Assembly: GCA_003484585.1 (NCBI GenBank)
Contig: DNBZ01000241.1
Span: 1-15,205 of the forward strand
DNA length: 15,205 bases
Reading direction: 5' to 3'
Source of the DNA: Bacteroidota bacterium
GTDB taxonomy: Bacteria > Bacteroidota > Bacteroidia > NS11-12g > UBA9320
Shown here: piece after piece, positions 6,868 to 14,503 of the stretch
How positions within the stretch are numbered: position 1 is the first letter of the stretch
Layout of the letters: every line of letters begins with the position of its first letter
Notes under the pieces: generated by a model
What the model was told of the DNA's origin: nothing
The model's input: only the letters and a program-made list of their open reading frames with translations
The model's database searches: none
Made by a program: the position numbers and the translations under genes

Positions 6868-7020
6868 TAGCAAAAGTTAAGGGAAGCGAAGTTTAAATCT
6901 TCCACTGTACCCGCAGCTGTATTGTTCTGTTAATGATGTAGTAAATCTATCCACTGCTCGCCGCGGCGAGTGGGAAGGAAACTACCTCAGGAACTAAGTC
7001 AGAAAACCTGCTTTATGCTA
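6868..7020 (+). promoter_or_regulatory. Cobalamin riboswitch aptamer
   Basis: The conserved cobalamin aptamer elements occur in order: AAGGGAAG near 6879, the block CCACTGTACCCGCAGCTGT at 6902-6920, CCACTG at 6951-6956 followed by a strong hairpin CTCGC-CGCG-GCGAG (6957-6970), TGGGAAGG at 6971-6978, and the B12 box AAGTCAGAAAACCTGC at 6995-7010. Helix P1 can form between TAGCAAAAG (6868-6876) and CTTTATGCTA (7011-7020) with one bulged base. It lies upstream of a BtuB-like receptor gene and should repress the operon when cobalamin is plentiful. Between 7021 and 7141 there is a small GGTGC/GCACC hairpin (7055-7066) that might be the kissing-loop partner, then a U-rich/A-rich stretch before the start codon. 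No strong intrinsic terminator is seen, so control may be at translation. Confidence 0.93.
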
Positions 7021-7102
7021 TTAGTACTCAATATGCTTTCGGGAAAAGAAGCTATAAGAGCCATAGGTGCGTGCACCAGACTTTTATATAATTTCATCTT
7101 GT

Positions 7103-7141
7103 TGGTTATTGTTTTTTTAGAAGAAATAAAAATACAAACCA
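7103..7141 (+). promoter_or_regulatory. Possible start-site hairpin of the riboswitch expression platform
   Basis: TGGTT (7103-7107) can pair with AACCA (7137-7141), and the T-run at 7112-7118 with the A-run at 7128-7132. This would fold the A-rich ribosome-entry region directly against the GTG start at 7142. The stem is mostly A-U and its link to the aptamer is not proven by inspection. Confidence 0.3.
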
Positions 7142-9010
7142 GTGAAAACAGCACTTGCTGTCATATCAATATTTATCTCTTGCTCCATAATGGGGCAAAT
7201 CATTCGTCCACGGGTTTTAACTGTTGACTCTATAACTATTGATTTACCTGTATATTTAGATTCTATAGAAGTAGGTGTAAGCAAGCAGGTAGCAGGTAAG
7301 AAACTTATCTCTAGCACATTACTGAAGGCAAATCCAAACCAGAACTTTGCCGAGTTACTGCAAAAGCAAAGTGGAATATTTATTCGTAGTAGTGGAGCAG
7401 GAATGCTAAGTACACCTAGCTATAAAGGACTTGGTACACAGCAGACACCTATTGTCATAAATGGAGCCAATATACAGAGCAGTATGAATGGTACTATGGA
7501 TCTAAGCCTTATAGATGCTGCTCATTTTGGAAGGGTCTCACTCAACCCAGCTAATCAGAATACTACAGGTGCTCAGAATATGGGCGATGCAATAAGTCTT
7601 TCTTCATTAGCTCAAAAAAATGGACTGCACTTAGGATTAAGCTCAAGTACTCAAAACGAGATATCTGCCAATATAAAGTATGTAAGACACATGAAAGACT
7701 GGTACTACAGTATAAGTGGAGTAGCCACTCAGTCTGAAAATAGAGTAAAATTTGAACACTATGGTATAGATAAGTTGCAGGCGAATACGGACTACAAACG
7801 AGCGAGCATACTACAGACTACAGGCTATAAGTGGAAGCACAGTGAGTGGGTGAATACAATATATCTGCAGGGGTCTGAAAGAGGTGTTCCGCCACAGATA
7901 TATCAGACGAATAATAGTAGACAAGCAGATGCCAATGCTATGATGGTAAATAAATACATCTTGAAGACATCTAAAAACTGGATATACGAAGCTGCTAATC
8001 AGATATGGGCAGAGCAGATTATTTTTGAAAATGATCTATACAACGAGCAGACTGAGAGTAAGGTGTTTAATGTGAATACCACTACCTCAGCACGTAGATA
8101 TTTTAAAAATAAATGGTACGGCAAGTTTGGAATAGGTCAAAGTGTTGCTAGATATACGTCAGAAGCTTTAGCGAGTGATGCCGTGTGGAATAGACCTAGA
8201 GTCTTCCTAAAACTAAGAAAGTCTTACGATAAAGTAAGGTTTAGTCTGACTCAGAATACGGTATTTTACGAAGGTAAAGAAGCATTTAGTGGAGAGTTGA
8301 AAAGTGAAGGAGATTTTGCAAAAGTGTATACTTGGTCTGCATCTGTAAATAAGGTGTACCGTTTGCCTGTGCTGAATGAGTTGTATTGGTATATGCCAGG
8401 AGAGGCCGTAGGTAATCCAGATCTGAAACCCGAGCAAGGCTATAAAATAGATGTAGAAGTGGGACGGTACGGAAGAAGCCTACAAGTGACTCTAAACCCA
8501 CATGCGGGAGTATTTCAAAACTGGGTGCAGTGGGTAGGATCCGGAGAAGTTTCACCTAAAAATATACCTAATGTGATGGTATATGGTGCCGTACTTACTG
8601 CTAACCATGAGCAAAAACTTAAAAAATTAAAACTACTTACTCAGGTGAATATACATGGGGTGAGTGCTACGTATCAGTTTGATAATGAAAAGGATACTAG
8701 AAATAATAAACAACTAATTTTCACTCCTCAAATTACAGGAAACTTAACACTTACATTAGTGCATAGCGATTTTGGCGTGTACATAAACTCCCAGTTAGTT
8801 AGTACTAACTATGTAGCAAGTGATAATAGTAGCTTCCTAGAACCTTATCAACTCTATGAACTTGGAGGATACCACGAATGGAAAAATATCAGAATAGGTG
8901 CTGTGGTAAATAACTTGTTAGATACACCATACTTCACCCAGCCACGAACCCCCTTGCCAGGAAGAATAATTAAAATCAATATCAACTATACATTAAAACT
9001 TAAAAAATGA
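7142..9010 (+). CDS. btuB: TonB-dependent outer-membrane receptor, probably for vitamin B12 (BtuB-like)
   Basis: This 622-residue outer-membrane receptor takes up its ligand with TonB energy. The upstream cobalamin riboswitch and the B12-type neighbours point to cobalamin or related corrinoids. A signal peptide covers residues 1-19 (ending SIMGQ). The plug domain spans about 55-160: LLQKQSGIFIRSSG, a YKGLGTQQTPIVINGANI strand pair near 94-111, and DLSLIDAAHFGRVSL. The rest is the beta-barrel, including VYRLPVLNELYWYMPG and NPDLKPEQGYKIDVEVG, which are typical of TonB receptors; it ends INYTLKLKK. The length is close to classical BtuB, with no N-terminal carboxypeptidase-like extension. The GTG at 7142 is the only start that gives a full signal peptide. 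The stop overlaps the next gene by 4 nt (ATGA), so translation is coupled. Confidence 0.88.
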   Translation: MKTALAVISIFISCSIMGQIIRPRVLTVDSITIDLPVYLDSIEVGVSKQVAGKKLISSTLLKANPNQNFAELLQKQSGIFIRSSGAGMLSTPSYKGLGTQQTPIVINGANIQSSMNGTMDLSLIDAAHFGRVSLNPANQNTTGAQNMGDAISLSSLAQKNGLHLGLSSSTQNEISANIKYVRHMKDWYYSISGVATQSENRVKFEHYGIDKLQANTDYKRASILQTTGYKWKHSEWVNTIYLQGSERGVPPQIYQTNNSRQADANAMMVNKYILKTSKNWIYEAANQIWAEQIIFENDLYNEQTESKVFNVNTTTSARRYFKNKWYGKFGIGQSVARYTSEALASDAVWNRPRVFLKLRKSYDKVRFSLTQNTVFYEGKEAFSGELKSEGDFAKVYTWSASVNKVYRLPVLNELYWYMPGEAVGNPDLKPEQGYKIDVEVGRYGRSLQVTLNPHAGVFQNWVQWVGSGEVSPKNIPNVMVYGAVLTANHEQKLKKLKLLTQVNIHGVSATYQFDNEKDTRNNKQLIFTPQITGNLTLTLVHSDFGVYINSQLVSTNYVASDNSSFLEPYQLYELGGYHEWKNIRIGAVVNNLLDTPYFTQPRTPLPGRIIKININYTLKLKK

Positions 9011-10662
9011 AAAGACAATCACTATTTGCATTAGCGGCAGCATTTTGCCTCGGAGTATTCGCACAGATAGACCATCAGCGAGTTTACTCTACATTCGATA
9101 ATTTGCCTCTTGCTAAAGCAGATACCTTCAATAATGGTGCAGACTCTAGCCTCGGGTTTAATCATTACGGCAGGTTTTGGAACAACACGTACTTCTCTTG
9201 GGGAGGATTCTCTGGTTGGGCTCTAAGCAATATGAAGGATACGGTGACCGCAGGTTTTACCAATCAGCACAGTGCTATCACAGGCAGTGGAGTAAGTGGA
9301 ACTCGCAACTATATGGTAAGCACAGGCAATGGAGCTTACATTAAATTAGATGAAACTCAAACGATTTCTGGAGCATACTTTACTAACTCTACATATGCGG
9401 CTCGAGATATGGAGCAGGGAAGTGGTTTTAGTAAGAAGTTTGGTGGTACTGATGGCAACGATGAAGACTTTTTTCGTGTAGTCATCAGCTCATACTTAGC
9501 AGATGAGTTCTTAGATAGTACTATCTTCTATTTGGCAGATTATCGTTTTGCAGACAATAGTAAAGACTACATATTAAAAGACTGGAGATACGTAGATTTC
9601 AATAATAATTTATCAAGCGACATAGAAATCGATAGTATTTCGTTCAGATATGAAGGCAGCGATATAGGGTCTTTTGGGCTGAATACTCCTCCTTATCTTT
9701 GTATGGACGATTTTAATGCAATAAGTTTTATTGAAGCTTCTAATCCTTTTGTAAATATAGGTAAGGATACTTTTTATAATGGATCTGATGATGCAGGAGG
9801 AATAAGTGCAGGATACTTATTTTTCAATAATAGTTTTAATCCGGATTGGAATAGCTGGAGTGGATGGTCACTTAGCAGCAAGCTAGATAATACAACTCCT
9901 GGCTATGAAAATCAGTTTGGCTGTATAAATACAGAGAAGGCAAGCTTCTATGTAGCTGGTGGTCAGCGTACAGAGATTCGTTCTCCCTATTTAGAAGGCC
10001 GAGAAAATTTACTTTTCAAAAAGCTAGTCGTAGGTCCATATCCTATGAGCATTAGTATCACAAACTCTACGTATGCGGCTTTAGATATGGAGCAAGGAAG
10101 TGGTTTTAGTAAGAAGTTTGGCGGTACGGATGGTAATGATCCCGATTACTTTAGAATATTAGTGAACTATATAGACGCTACTGATCATGTATTAAAAGTA
10201 GATACTGTATACCTTGCAGATTTTAGATTTGAACATAATAGTCAAGATTACATTTTAAAAGATTGGTTAGATATTAAGACATTTGACCAAAAGGATTTAT
10301 TCTTTAACAAAATAGTGTTCACCTTAGAAAGTAGTGATGTTGGAATGTTTGGAATGAATACGCCAGCGTATTTCTGCTTAAGTACTGATTTTGATATGAC
10401 TGGTTCTATTGCCAAAAGCAATAAAGCTATCCAAGTACTAGCCTATCCAAATCCGACATTGGACAAACTAAATCTACAAGCTGAAAACCTAATAGAGAAT
10501 GTACAGATAATAAGCTTAGACGGACGTGTTTTAGAAAGTGGCCAAAATCAAGTGCAATCTAAAAATGTAACGGTGAATACCAGAGAACTCACACCAGGCA
10601 TTTACTTTGCAGTAGTGACTACCTCTAAAGGGACGGCTACTAAACGATTTGTAAAACAATGA
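9007..10662 (+). CDS. Double-DUF4465 protein with T9SS sorting domain
   Basis: This 551-residue protein should be exported and then placed on the surface or released by T9SS. Residues 1-20 are a signal peptide (LAAAFCLGVFAQ). Two DUF4465 domains follow, about 30-237 and 256-460, each with a W-x-x-W/F-S-G-W-x-L-S opening, an STYAA-x-DMEQGSGFSKKFGG block, an adjacent YLADYRFADNS or YLADFRFEHNS strand with DYILKDW, and a GMNTPAYFC-type end. A type A sorting domain starts near AYPNPTLDKL (479) and ends TKRFVKQ. DUF4465 proteins recur beside BtuB genes in B12-riboswitch loci of Bacteroidetes, so a corrinoid-binding or capture role is likely but not shown here. It overlaps both neighbours by 4 nt, so it is firmly inside the operon. 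Confidence 0.88.
   Translation: MKRQSLFALAAAFCLGVFAQIDHQRVYSTFDNLPLAKADTFNNGADSSLGFNHYGRFWNNTYFSWGGFSGWALSNMKDTVTAGFTNQHSAITGSGVSGTRNYMVSTGNGAYIKLDETQTISGAYFTNSTYAARDMEQGSGFSKKFGGTDGNDEDFFRVVISSYLADEFLDSTIFYLADYRFADNSKDYILKDWRYVDFNNNLSSDIEIDSISFRYEGSDIGSFGLNTPPYLCMDDFNAISFIEASNPFVNIGKDTFYNGSDDAGGISAGYLFFNNSFNPDWNSWSGWSLSSKLDNTTPGYENQFGCINTEKASFYVAGGQRTEIRSPYLEGRENLLFKKLVVGPYPMSISITNSTYAALDMEQGSGFSKKFGGTDGNDPDYFRILVNYIDATDHVLKVDTVYLADFRFEHNSQDYILKDWLDIKTFDQKDLFFNKIVFTLESSDVGMFGMNTPAYFCLSTDFDMTGSIAKSNKAIQVLAYPNPTLDKLNLQAENLIENVQIISLDGRVLESGQNQVQSKNVTVNTRELTPGIYFAVVTTSKGTATKRFVKQ
9391..9462 (+). repeat. Internal coding repeat, copy 1 (DUF4465 domain 1)
   Basis: This 72-nt stretch encodes the TYAARDMEQGSGFSKKFGG block and on to GND. 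It matches the stretch at 10069-10140 at 64 of 72 bases. The two copies lie 678 nt apart in the same frame, one per DUF4465 domain. Confidence 0.85.
10069..10140 (+). repeat. Internal coding repeat, copy 2 (DUF4465 domain 2)
   Basis: This is the partner of 9391-9462. The protein differs at only two of the 24 codons or so up to GND (Arg/Leu and the residue just after), while the flanks of the two domains have diverged much further. That suggests strong constraint or local gene conversion on this block. Confidence 0.85.
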
Positions 10663-11606
10663 GATTTATTGCAATAGCAATCATATTTACCACTTTTACC
10701 TGTTCTGCTCAGTTTGATGGAGCAGGTGGAGAGCTTGGTAGTAAGTCCATAGATAAGGATAACTCAAGTATCACAGCTTGGGCTACTAGTGCTGTGATAC
10801 AGCGAGGTAAGCTACAAATAAATCAGTCTAATAATAGTCTAGCGACACTAGGAGATAGTAGTAGTGCTATTGGCCCTTTTGACGGCAATGTGCTTAGTCT
10901 TGGAGATAGTGGAGTGGTTACACTAGGCTTTGATGAACCTATTATCAATAGTGAAGGGTATGACTTTGCCGTATTCGAAAATGGTTTCAGAGTTGGCTTC
11001 TCGTATTACCTGGAACTAGCTCACGTAGAAGTAAGTGATAACGGGACAGACTTCGTTCGTTTCCCCAGTGAAAGCTTGAGTGATACGAGCTATCAAACGG
11101 ACAACTTTGGCTATACGGATCCGGTGAAACTAAAGAATCTTGCTGGCAAGCATCAAGCACCTTATGGTACTTTGTTTGACTTAGAAGAAATAGGATTGGA
11201 TCAAATAAATTACATTAGAATAGTAGATGTGATAGGCAGCATAAATGATAGCTTCGGTACTAGAGATAGTAAAGGTAGAATAATTAATGATCCTTGGCCT
11301 ACTCCGTTTGCTAGTAGTGGCTTTGACCTAGATGCCGTGGCTGTGGTAAATGGAGCTATGCTTTCGGTGCTTTCTCAGACAGCTTACAATAAGGCTAATC
11401 CTTTAGTGTCTAATACCTTGAGAATAGGAGAGCGAGCACAGCTAAAACCTGAATGGGAGGGAAGTGAATTAAATTGCCGAGATATAAATGGTCGTGTATT
11501 AAATAGTTTCGACTCAGATCTCCCTACATTGACCGCCACGGGAATCTATATTATTACCGTGAAAAAAGACAATCAACTATGGGTTCAAAAAATTACCGTT
11601 TACTAA
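10659..11606 (+). CDS. Secreted surface protein of the B12 operon with T9SS-like tail
   Basis: This 315-residue protein has a signal peptide (MRFIAIAIIFTTFTCSAQ). Its core, about residues 20-235, carries the marks of a conserved surface-protein family: ITAWATS near 38, LSLGDSGVVTLGFDEPI near 79-95, YDFAVFENGF at 101-110, LAHVEVSDNGTDFVRFP near 120, LAGKHQAPYGTLFDL near 161, RIVDVIGS near 187, and NDPWPTPFASSGFDLDAVAVVN near 210-231. The family looks like an all-beta ligand or glycan binder; I know of no proven activity. The C-terminus (about 250-315) resembles a short T9SS tail, with DINGRVL, TGIYIITV and ending QKITVY, but lacks the usual YPNP opening. The start overlaps the previous stop by 4 nt. 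Its position between the DUF4465 and BtuG-like genes suggests a role in B12 acquisition. Confidence 0.82.
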   Translation: MRFIAIAIIFTTFTCSAQFDGAGGELGSKSIDKDNSSITAWATSAVIQRGKLQINQSNNSLATLGDSSSAIGPFDGNVLSLGDSGVVTLGFDEPIINSEGYDFAVFENGFRVGFSYYLELAHVEVSDNGTDFVRFPSESLSDTSYQTDNFGYTDPVKLKNLAGKHQAPYGTLFDLEEIGLDQINYIRIVDVIGSINDSFGTRDSKGRIINDPWPTPFASSGFDLDAVAVVNGAMLSVLSQTAYNKANPLVSNTLRIGERAQLKPEWEGSELNCRDINGRVLNSFDSDLPTLTATGIYIITVKKDNQLWVQKITVY

Positions 11607-12601
11607 TCATTCTTGGTCTTATTGCATTCGTATGGAACGGCTGCAAACCAGATGAAGAAGACTTGCCTGACACTTTCACAGGAGCTAAAGTTCTAATCGC
11701 CAACCAAGGAAATTTTGGCTGGGGAGAGGGGACTCTCTCAGTATATTACGAAGGTTCTGGAACGATAGATAATGAAGTCTATAAAAGAGTAAATGGAGAG
11801 TCGGTGGGCAATGTATTTCAGAGTATAGCTAAAGTAGAAGATAAATTTTACTTCGTCATAAACAACTCTGGACGTCTTGTAGTTGCCGATACTGGTTTTA
11901 AGAAAATAGATGTAGTAGATGATTTTATATCTCCACGCTATTTTTATCAGATAGATGAGTACAAGGGCTATATGACTGACCTATATGCCAACAAAATATA
12001 CCTAATGGATTTAGCTTCTAACACTTCTACTGCGGTGCTTCCAACTAACCACTGGGCAGAAAAAGGAGTAATAGCAGGCGACTTATTTTGGTATACTGCT
12101 CCGGCTACCAATAAGATTTTTAGCTTAGATATAACGTCAGATCAATTTAAGGATAGCATAGTAGTAGGGGAGAAGCCAGAGAGTATCATCCGCGATAAAA
12201 ATGGAGTAATCTGGGTATTATGTAAGGGAGATGAGAGTAAAAATGAATCTGCTAAACTTACATCTGTGAGAATAGAGGGTGGCGATATTACTTCTAGATC
12301 ATTTGATATAAAAGGAGTGCCTACCTCTTTAGCGTATGATAAAGAAAGCCACTCTATTTATTTCTTATCAGATAGAATATGGAGGTTTAGACCAGATGAA
12401 GATAATGCCCCACAGAGTTGGGTGCAGGTGTCCGATGCAGAGTTTTATACCGTAGCGGTAAATCCTGCAAGTGGAGATGTGTATGTTTCCGATGTGAAAG
12501 ACTTTGTCTCTAAGAGTACTATTTACAGATATTCCCGAGAAGGAGCTTTACTCGACGAGTTTTCTGCGGGTATTATCGCAGGAGATTTCTTTTTTCCGTA
12601 A
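11579..12601 (+). CDS. BtuG-like DUF5074 beta-propeller lipoprotein
   Basis: This 340-residue surface lipoprotein is probably the corrinoid-capturing partner that caps the BtuB-like receptor, as BtuG does in gut Bacteroides. The signal ends in WNGC, with lipidated Cys22, followed at once by KPDEED, an acidic stretch of the kind that exports lipoproteins to the cell surface in Bacteroidetes. The propeller opens with VLIANQGNFGWGEGTLSVYY, then NVFQSIAKVEDKFYFVINNSGRLVVAD, both very typical of DUF5074/BtuG. Later blades include IYLMDLAS, IIRDKNGVIWVLCKG and YTVAVNPASGDVYVSD; it ends IAGDFFFP. The ATG at 11579 lies 28 nt inside the preceding gene, in another frame, which suggests translational coupling. 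It is the last clear gene of the operon. Confidence 0.87.
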   Translation: MGSKNYRLLIILGLIAFVWNGCKPDEEDLPDTFTGAKVLIANQGNFGWGEGTLSVYYEGSGTIDNEVYKRVNGESVGNVFQSIAKVEDKFYFVINNSGRLVVADTGFKKIDVVDDFISPRYFYQIDEYKGYMTDLYANKIYLMDLASNTSTAVLPTNHWAEKGVIAGDLFWYTAPATNKIFSLDITSDQFKDSIVVGEKPESIIRDKNGVIWVLCKGDESKNESAKLTSVRIEGGDITSRSFDIKGVPTSLAYDKESHSIYFLSDRIWRFRPDEDNAPQSWVQVSDAEFYTVAVNPASGDVYVSDVKDFVSKSTIYRYSREGALLDEFSAGIIAGDFFFP

Positions 12602-12618
12602 GAAAAGAAGTGAGCGAT

Positions 12619-12626
12619 TATCTTCG
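12619..12626 (+). promoter_or_regulatory. Candidate -7 box of the ABC exporter gene
   Basis: TATCTTCG fits TAnnTTTG with one change (the same TTCG ending as the box at 1835-1842). It ends 5 nt before the TTG start at 12632, so the mRNA would begin at or next to the start codon. No -33 TTG is seen at normal spacing, so promoter activity is uncertain. No terminator is seen between the BtuG-like stop and this box, so read-through from the B12 operon is also possible. Confidence 0.4.
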
Positions 12627-12631
12627 CGACC

Positions 12632-14449
12632 TTGATTAAGTTTAAGGACATATTTAAACTAGCTACAGGCTACAAGTCTCAACTCTCTCAGTTTTTTGGG
12701 TTCAATGTACTTACCTCCATATTTAATGTGGTAAGTATCGGGATGGTAATACCGTTTCTCAAAGTAATCTTTAAGGATGACGACGCAGTTTTAATTCCTG
12801 CCGTATTCAGCACAAGTCCTTCTGATTTTCTCAAATTTTTAGACTACGAAATGAGCCTAAAGATACTAGAATGGGGTAAGTACAATGCTTTACTCTATTT
12901 TTCTATCGGTATTATTATTGCTTTCTTTCTAAAGAATATCTTCCTTTATTTCTCGTTTTATAATCTCGCCTATGTGCGAAGTGCAGTGGTGAGAGACATC
13001 AGAGAGACCTTATATAATCATATTCTCAGACTGCCCCTTAGCTATTTTAATAAAGAGAAACGAGGGGATACCATATCTCGATTTACCAATGATGTAAAAG
13101 AAGTAGAATGGAGTCTACTTGGAGTTATAGAGTTATACTTTAAGCATCCTGTAGCCATACTTATTCCGTTGGTGACTTTATTTTTTATCAGTTATCAGTT
13201 GACCCTCTTTGTGGTAGTAGTCCTTCCCATAAGTGGCTATTTGATCAGCAGAGTAGGCAAGAAGCTAAAGCACGCTGCACAGCTAGGGCAAGAAAAAATG
13301 GGAGAGGTGCTTTCTCACTTAGAAGAGAGTCTGCATGGTATCAAAATTATAAAAGCATTTAGTGCTACTAAAGATAAAGAAGAACGTTTTAAGACGTTGA
13401 ATGATGAACACTTCAGACTGATGGTGAAGCTTAATCGTAAAGAGTTTTTAGCATCTCCTCTTAGTGAGTTTATGGCAAGTATCGTCATGAGTAGTATTCT
13501 GATTTATAGTGGATCACTCATCCTTAATGCAGATTCGGCTCTTACTGGAGAGTTTTTGATAGGGTATATCGCAGTATTCTCACAATTGATTCCACCTGCT
13601 AAGGCTATCTCAGAAGCATTTTTTAGACTAAAGAAAGGTGCTGCATCTCTAGACAGAATCAATGATGTACTGGCAGCAGAGGTAGAAAAAGATAAAAATG
13701 GACTTCCTGCTCCAGAGTTTAGCAAGGAGATAAAACTAAGCAATGTAAATTTCTCTTATGGTGATGGTCCTTTGGTGCTGAAAGGTATAAATCTTACTAT
13801 CAATAAAGGGGAGACTGTCGCTTTAGTAGGATCTAGTGGTGGTGGCAAATCGACACTAGCAGATTTGATACCACGCTTCCATGAGTTGAATAGCGGGAGT
13901 ATCACTATAGACGGACAAGACATCAAAAGTATAGAGCTGAACTCACTTCGTAGTATGATGGGTATAGTAACACAAGATGCAATACTCTTTAACGATACAG
14001 CTGCCAACAATATAAAAATGGGTGACTTCTATCTGAGTGGCGATCAGCTGATTAATGCAGCCAAGGTGGCAAATGCACATGAGTTTGTGCGTGAACTGCC
14101 AGATAGTTATAATACTAACTTGGGTGAAAAAGGGATGAACTTGAGTGGAGGCCAGCGTCAGCGGATGAGTATAGCTCGTGCCATAGCCAAAGAGCCACCG
14201 ATACTGATACTAGACGAAGCTACTAGTGCCTTAGATACCGAAAGCGAAAAAATGGTGCAAGATGCCTTAGAAAAGGTAATGCAAAACCGAACAAGTATTG
14301 TGATAGCACATAGACTCAGTACTATCCAAAATGCAGATAAAATTGTGGTGCTAGACAAAGGACAAATAGCCGAGCAAGGATCACACGCAGAACTCATGGC
14401 CAAAGGAGGTATCTATAAGAAGTTGGTGGATCTGCAGACGTTTGAATAA
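12632..14449 (+). CDS. ABC exporter, MsbA-like (fused membrane and ATPase domains)
   Basis: This 605-residue half-transporter works as a homodimer in the inner membrane, exporting a lipid or other hydrophobic substrate. The first half (to about 340) holds the six-helix domain, with YNHILRLPLSYFNKEKRGDTISRFTNDV near 128-155, the usual coupling-region pattern. The ATPase domain is complete: Walker A GSSGGGKST at 400-408, Q-loop VTQDAILFNDT with Gln448, signature LSGGQRQR from 504, Walker B ILILDEATSALD at 524-535, and switch His560 in IAHRLSTI. The start is TTG: the first in-frame ATG comes only near residue 38, inside helix 1, and the N-terminus from the TTG fits the family well. It follows the B12 operon by 30 nt. 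Lipid A-core flipping is plausible, but B12-related export cannot be excluded. Confidence 0.92.
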   Translation: MIKFKDIFKLATGYKSQLSQFFGFNVLTSIFNVVSIGMVIPFLKVIFKDDDAVLIPAVFSTSPSDFLKFLDYEMSLKILEWGKYNALLYFSIGIIIAFFLKNIFLYFSFYNLAYVRSAVVRDIRETLYNHILRLPLSYFNKEKRGDTISRFTNDVKEVEWSLLGVIELYFKHPVAILIPLVTLFFISYQLTLFVVVVLPISGYLISRVGKKLKHAAQLGQEKMGEVLSHLEESLHGIKIIKAFSATKDKEERFKTLNDEHFRLMVKLNRKEFLASPLSEFMASIVMSSILIYSGSLILNADSALTGEFLIGYIAVFSQLIPPAKAISEAFFRLKKGAASLDRINDVLAAEVEKDKNGLPAPEFSKEIKLSNVNFSYGDGPLVLKGINLTINKGETVALVGSSGGGKSTLADLIPRFHELNSGSITIDGQDIKSIELNSLRSMMGIVTQDAILFNDTAANNIKMGDFYLSGDQLINAAKVANAHEFVRELPDSYNTNLGEKGMNLSGGQRQRMSIARAIAKEPPILILDEATSALDTESEKMVQDALEKVMQNRTSIVIAHRLSTIQNADKIVVLDKGQIAEQGSHAELMAKGGIYKKLVDLQTFE

Positions 14450-14456
14450 GGGAAAC

Positions 14457-14503
14457 ATTATTTCGTAGGAACACGCCTCAGAGGCGTGTTCCTACGAAAT
14501 AAT
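14457..14503. repeat. REP-like perfect palindrome
   Basis: Two exactly complementary 23-nt arms flank a single central A at 14480. The inner core reads GTAGGAACACGCCTC on the left and its complement on the right. The GTAG tetranucleotide at the foot of the hairpin is typical of REP sequences recognised by RAYT transposases. It begins 7 nt after the ABC exporter stop and may also stabilise or end that mRNA. Confidence 0.8.

Noticed and set aside
6957..6970. CTCGCCGCGGCGAG palindrome as a protein operator
   Set aside because: It lies between conserved cobalamin aptamer blocks and is explained as a peripheral riboswitch helix.
6970..7227. Plus-strand open frame of 85 codons across the riboswitch and btuB start
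   Set aside because: It runs through conserved aptamer RNA elements and the btuB signal peptide in another frame; its residues resemble no protein.
13504..14403. Minus-strand open frames within the ABC exporter ATPase region
   Set aside because: They are shadows of a strongly conserved coding region with all ATPase motifs on the plus strand.
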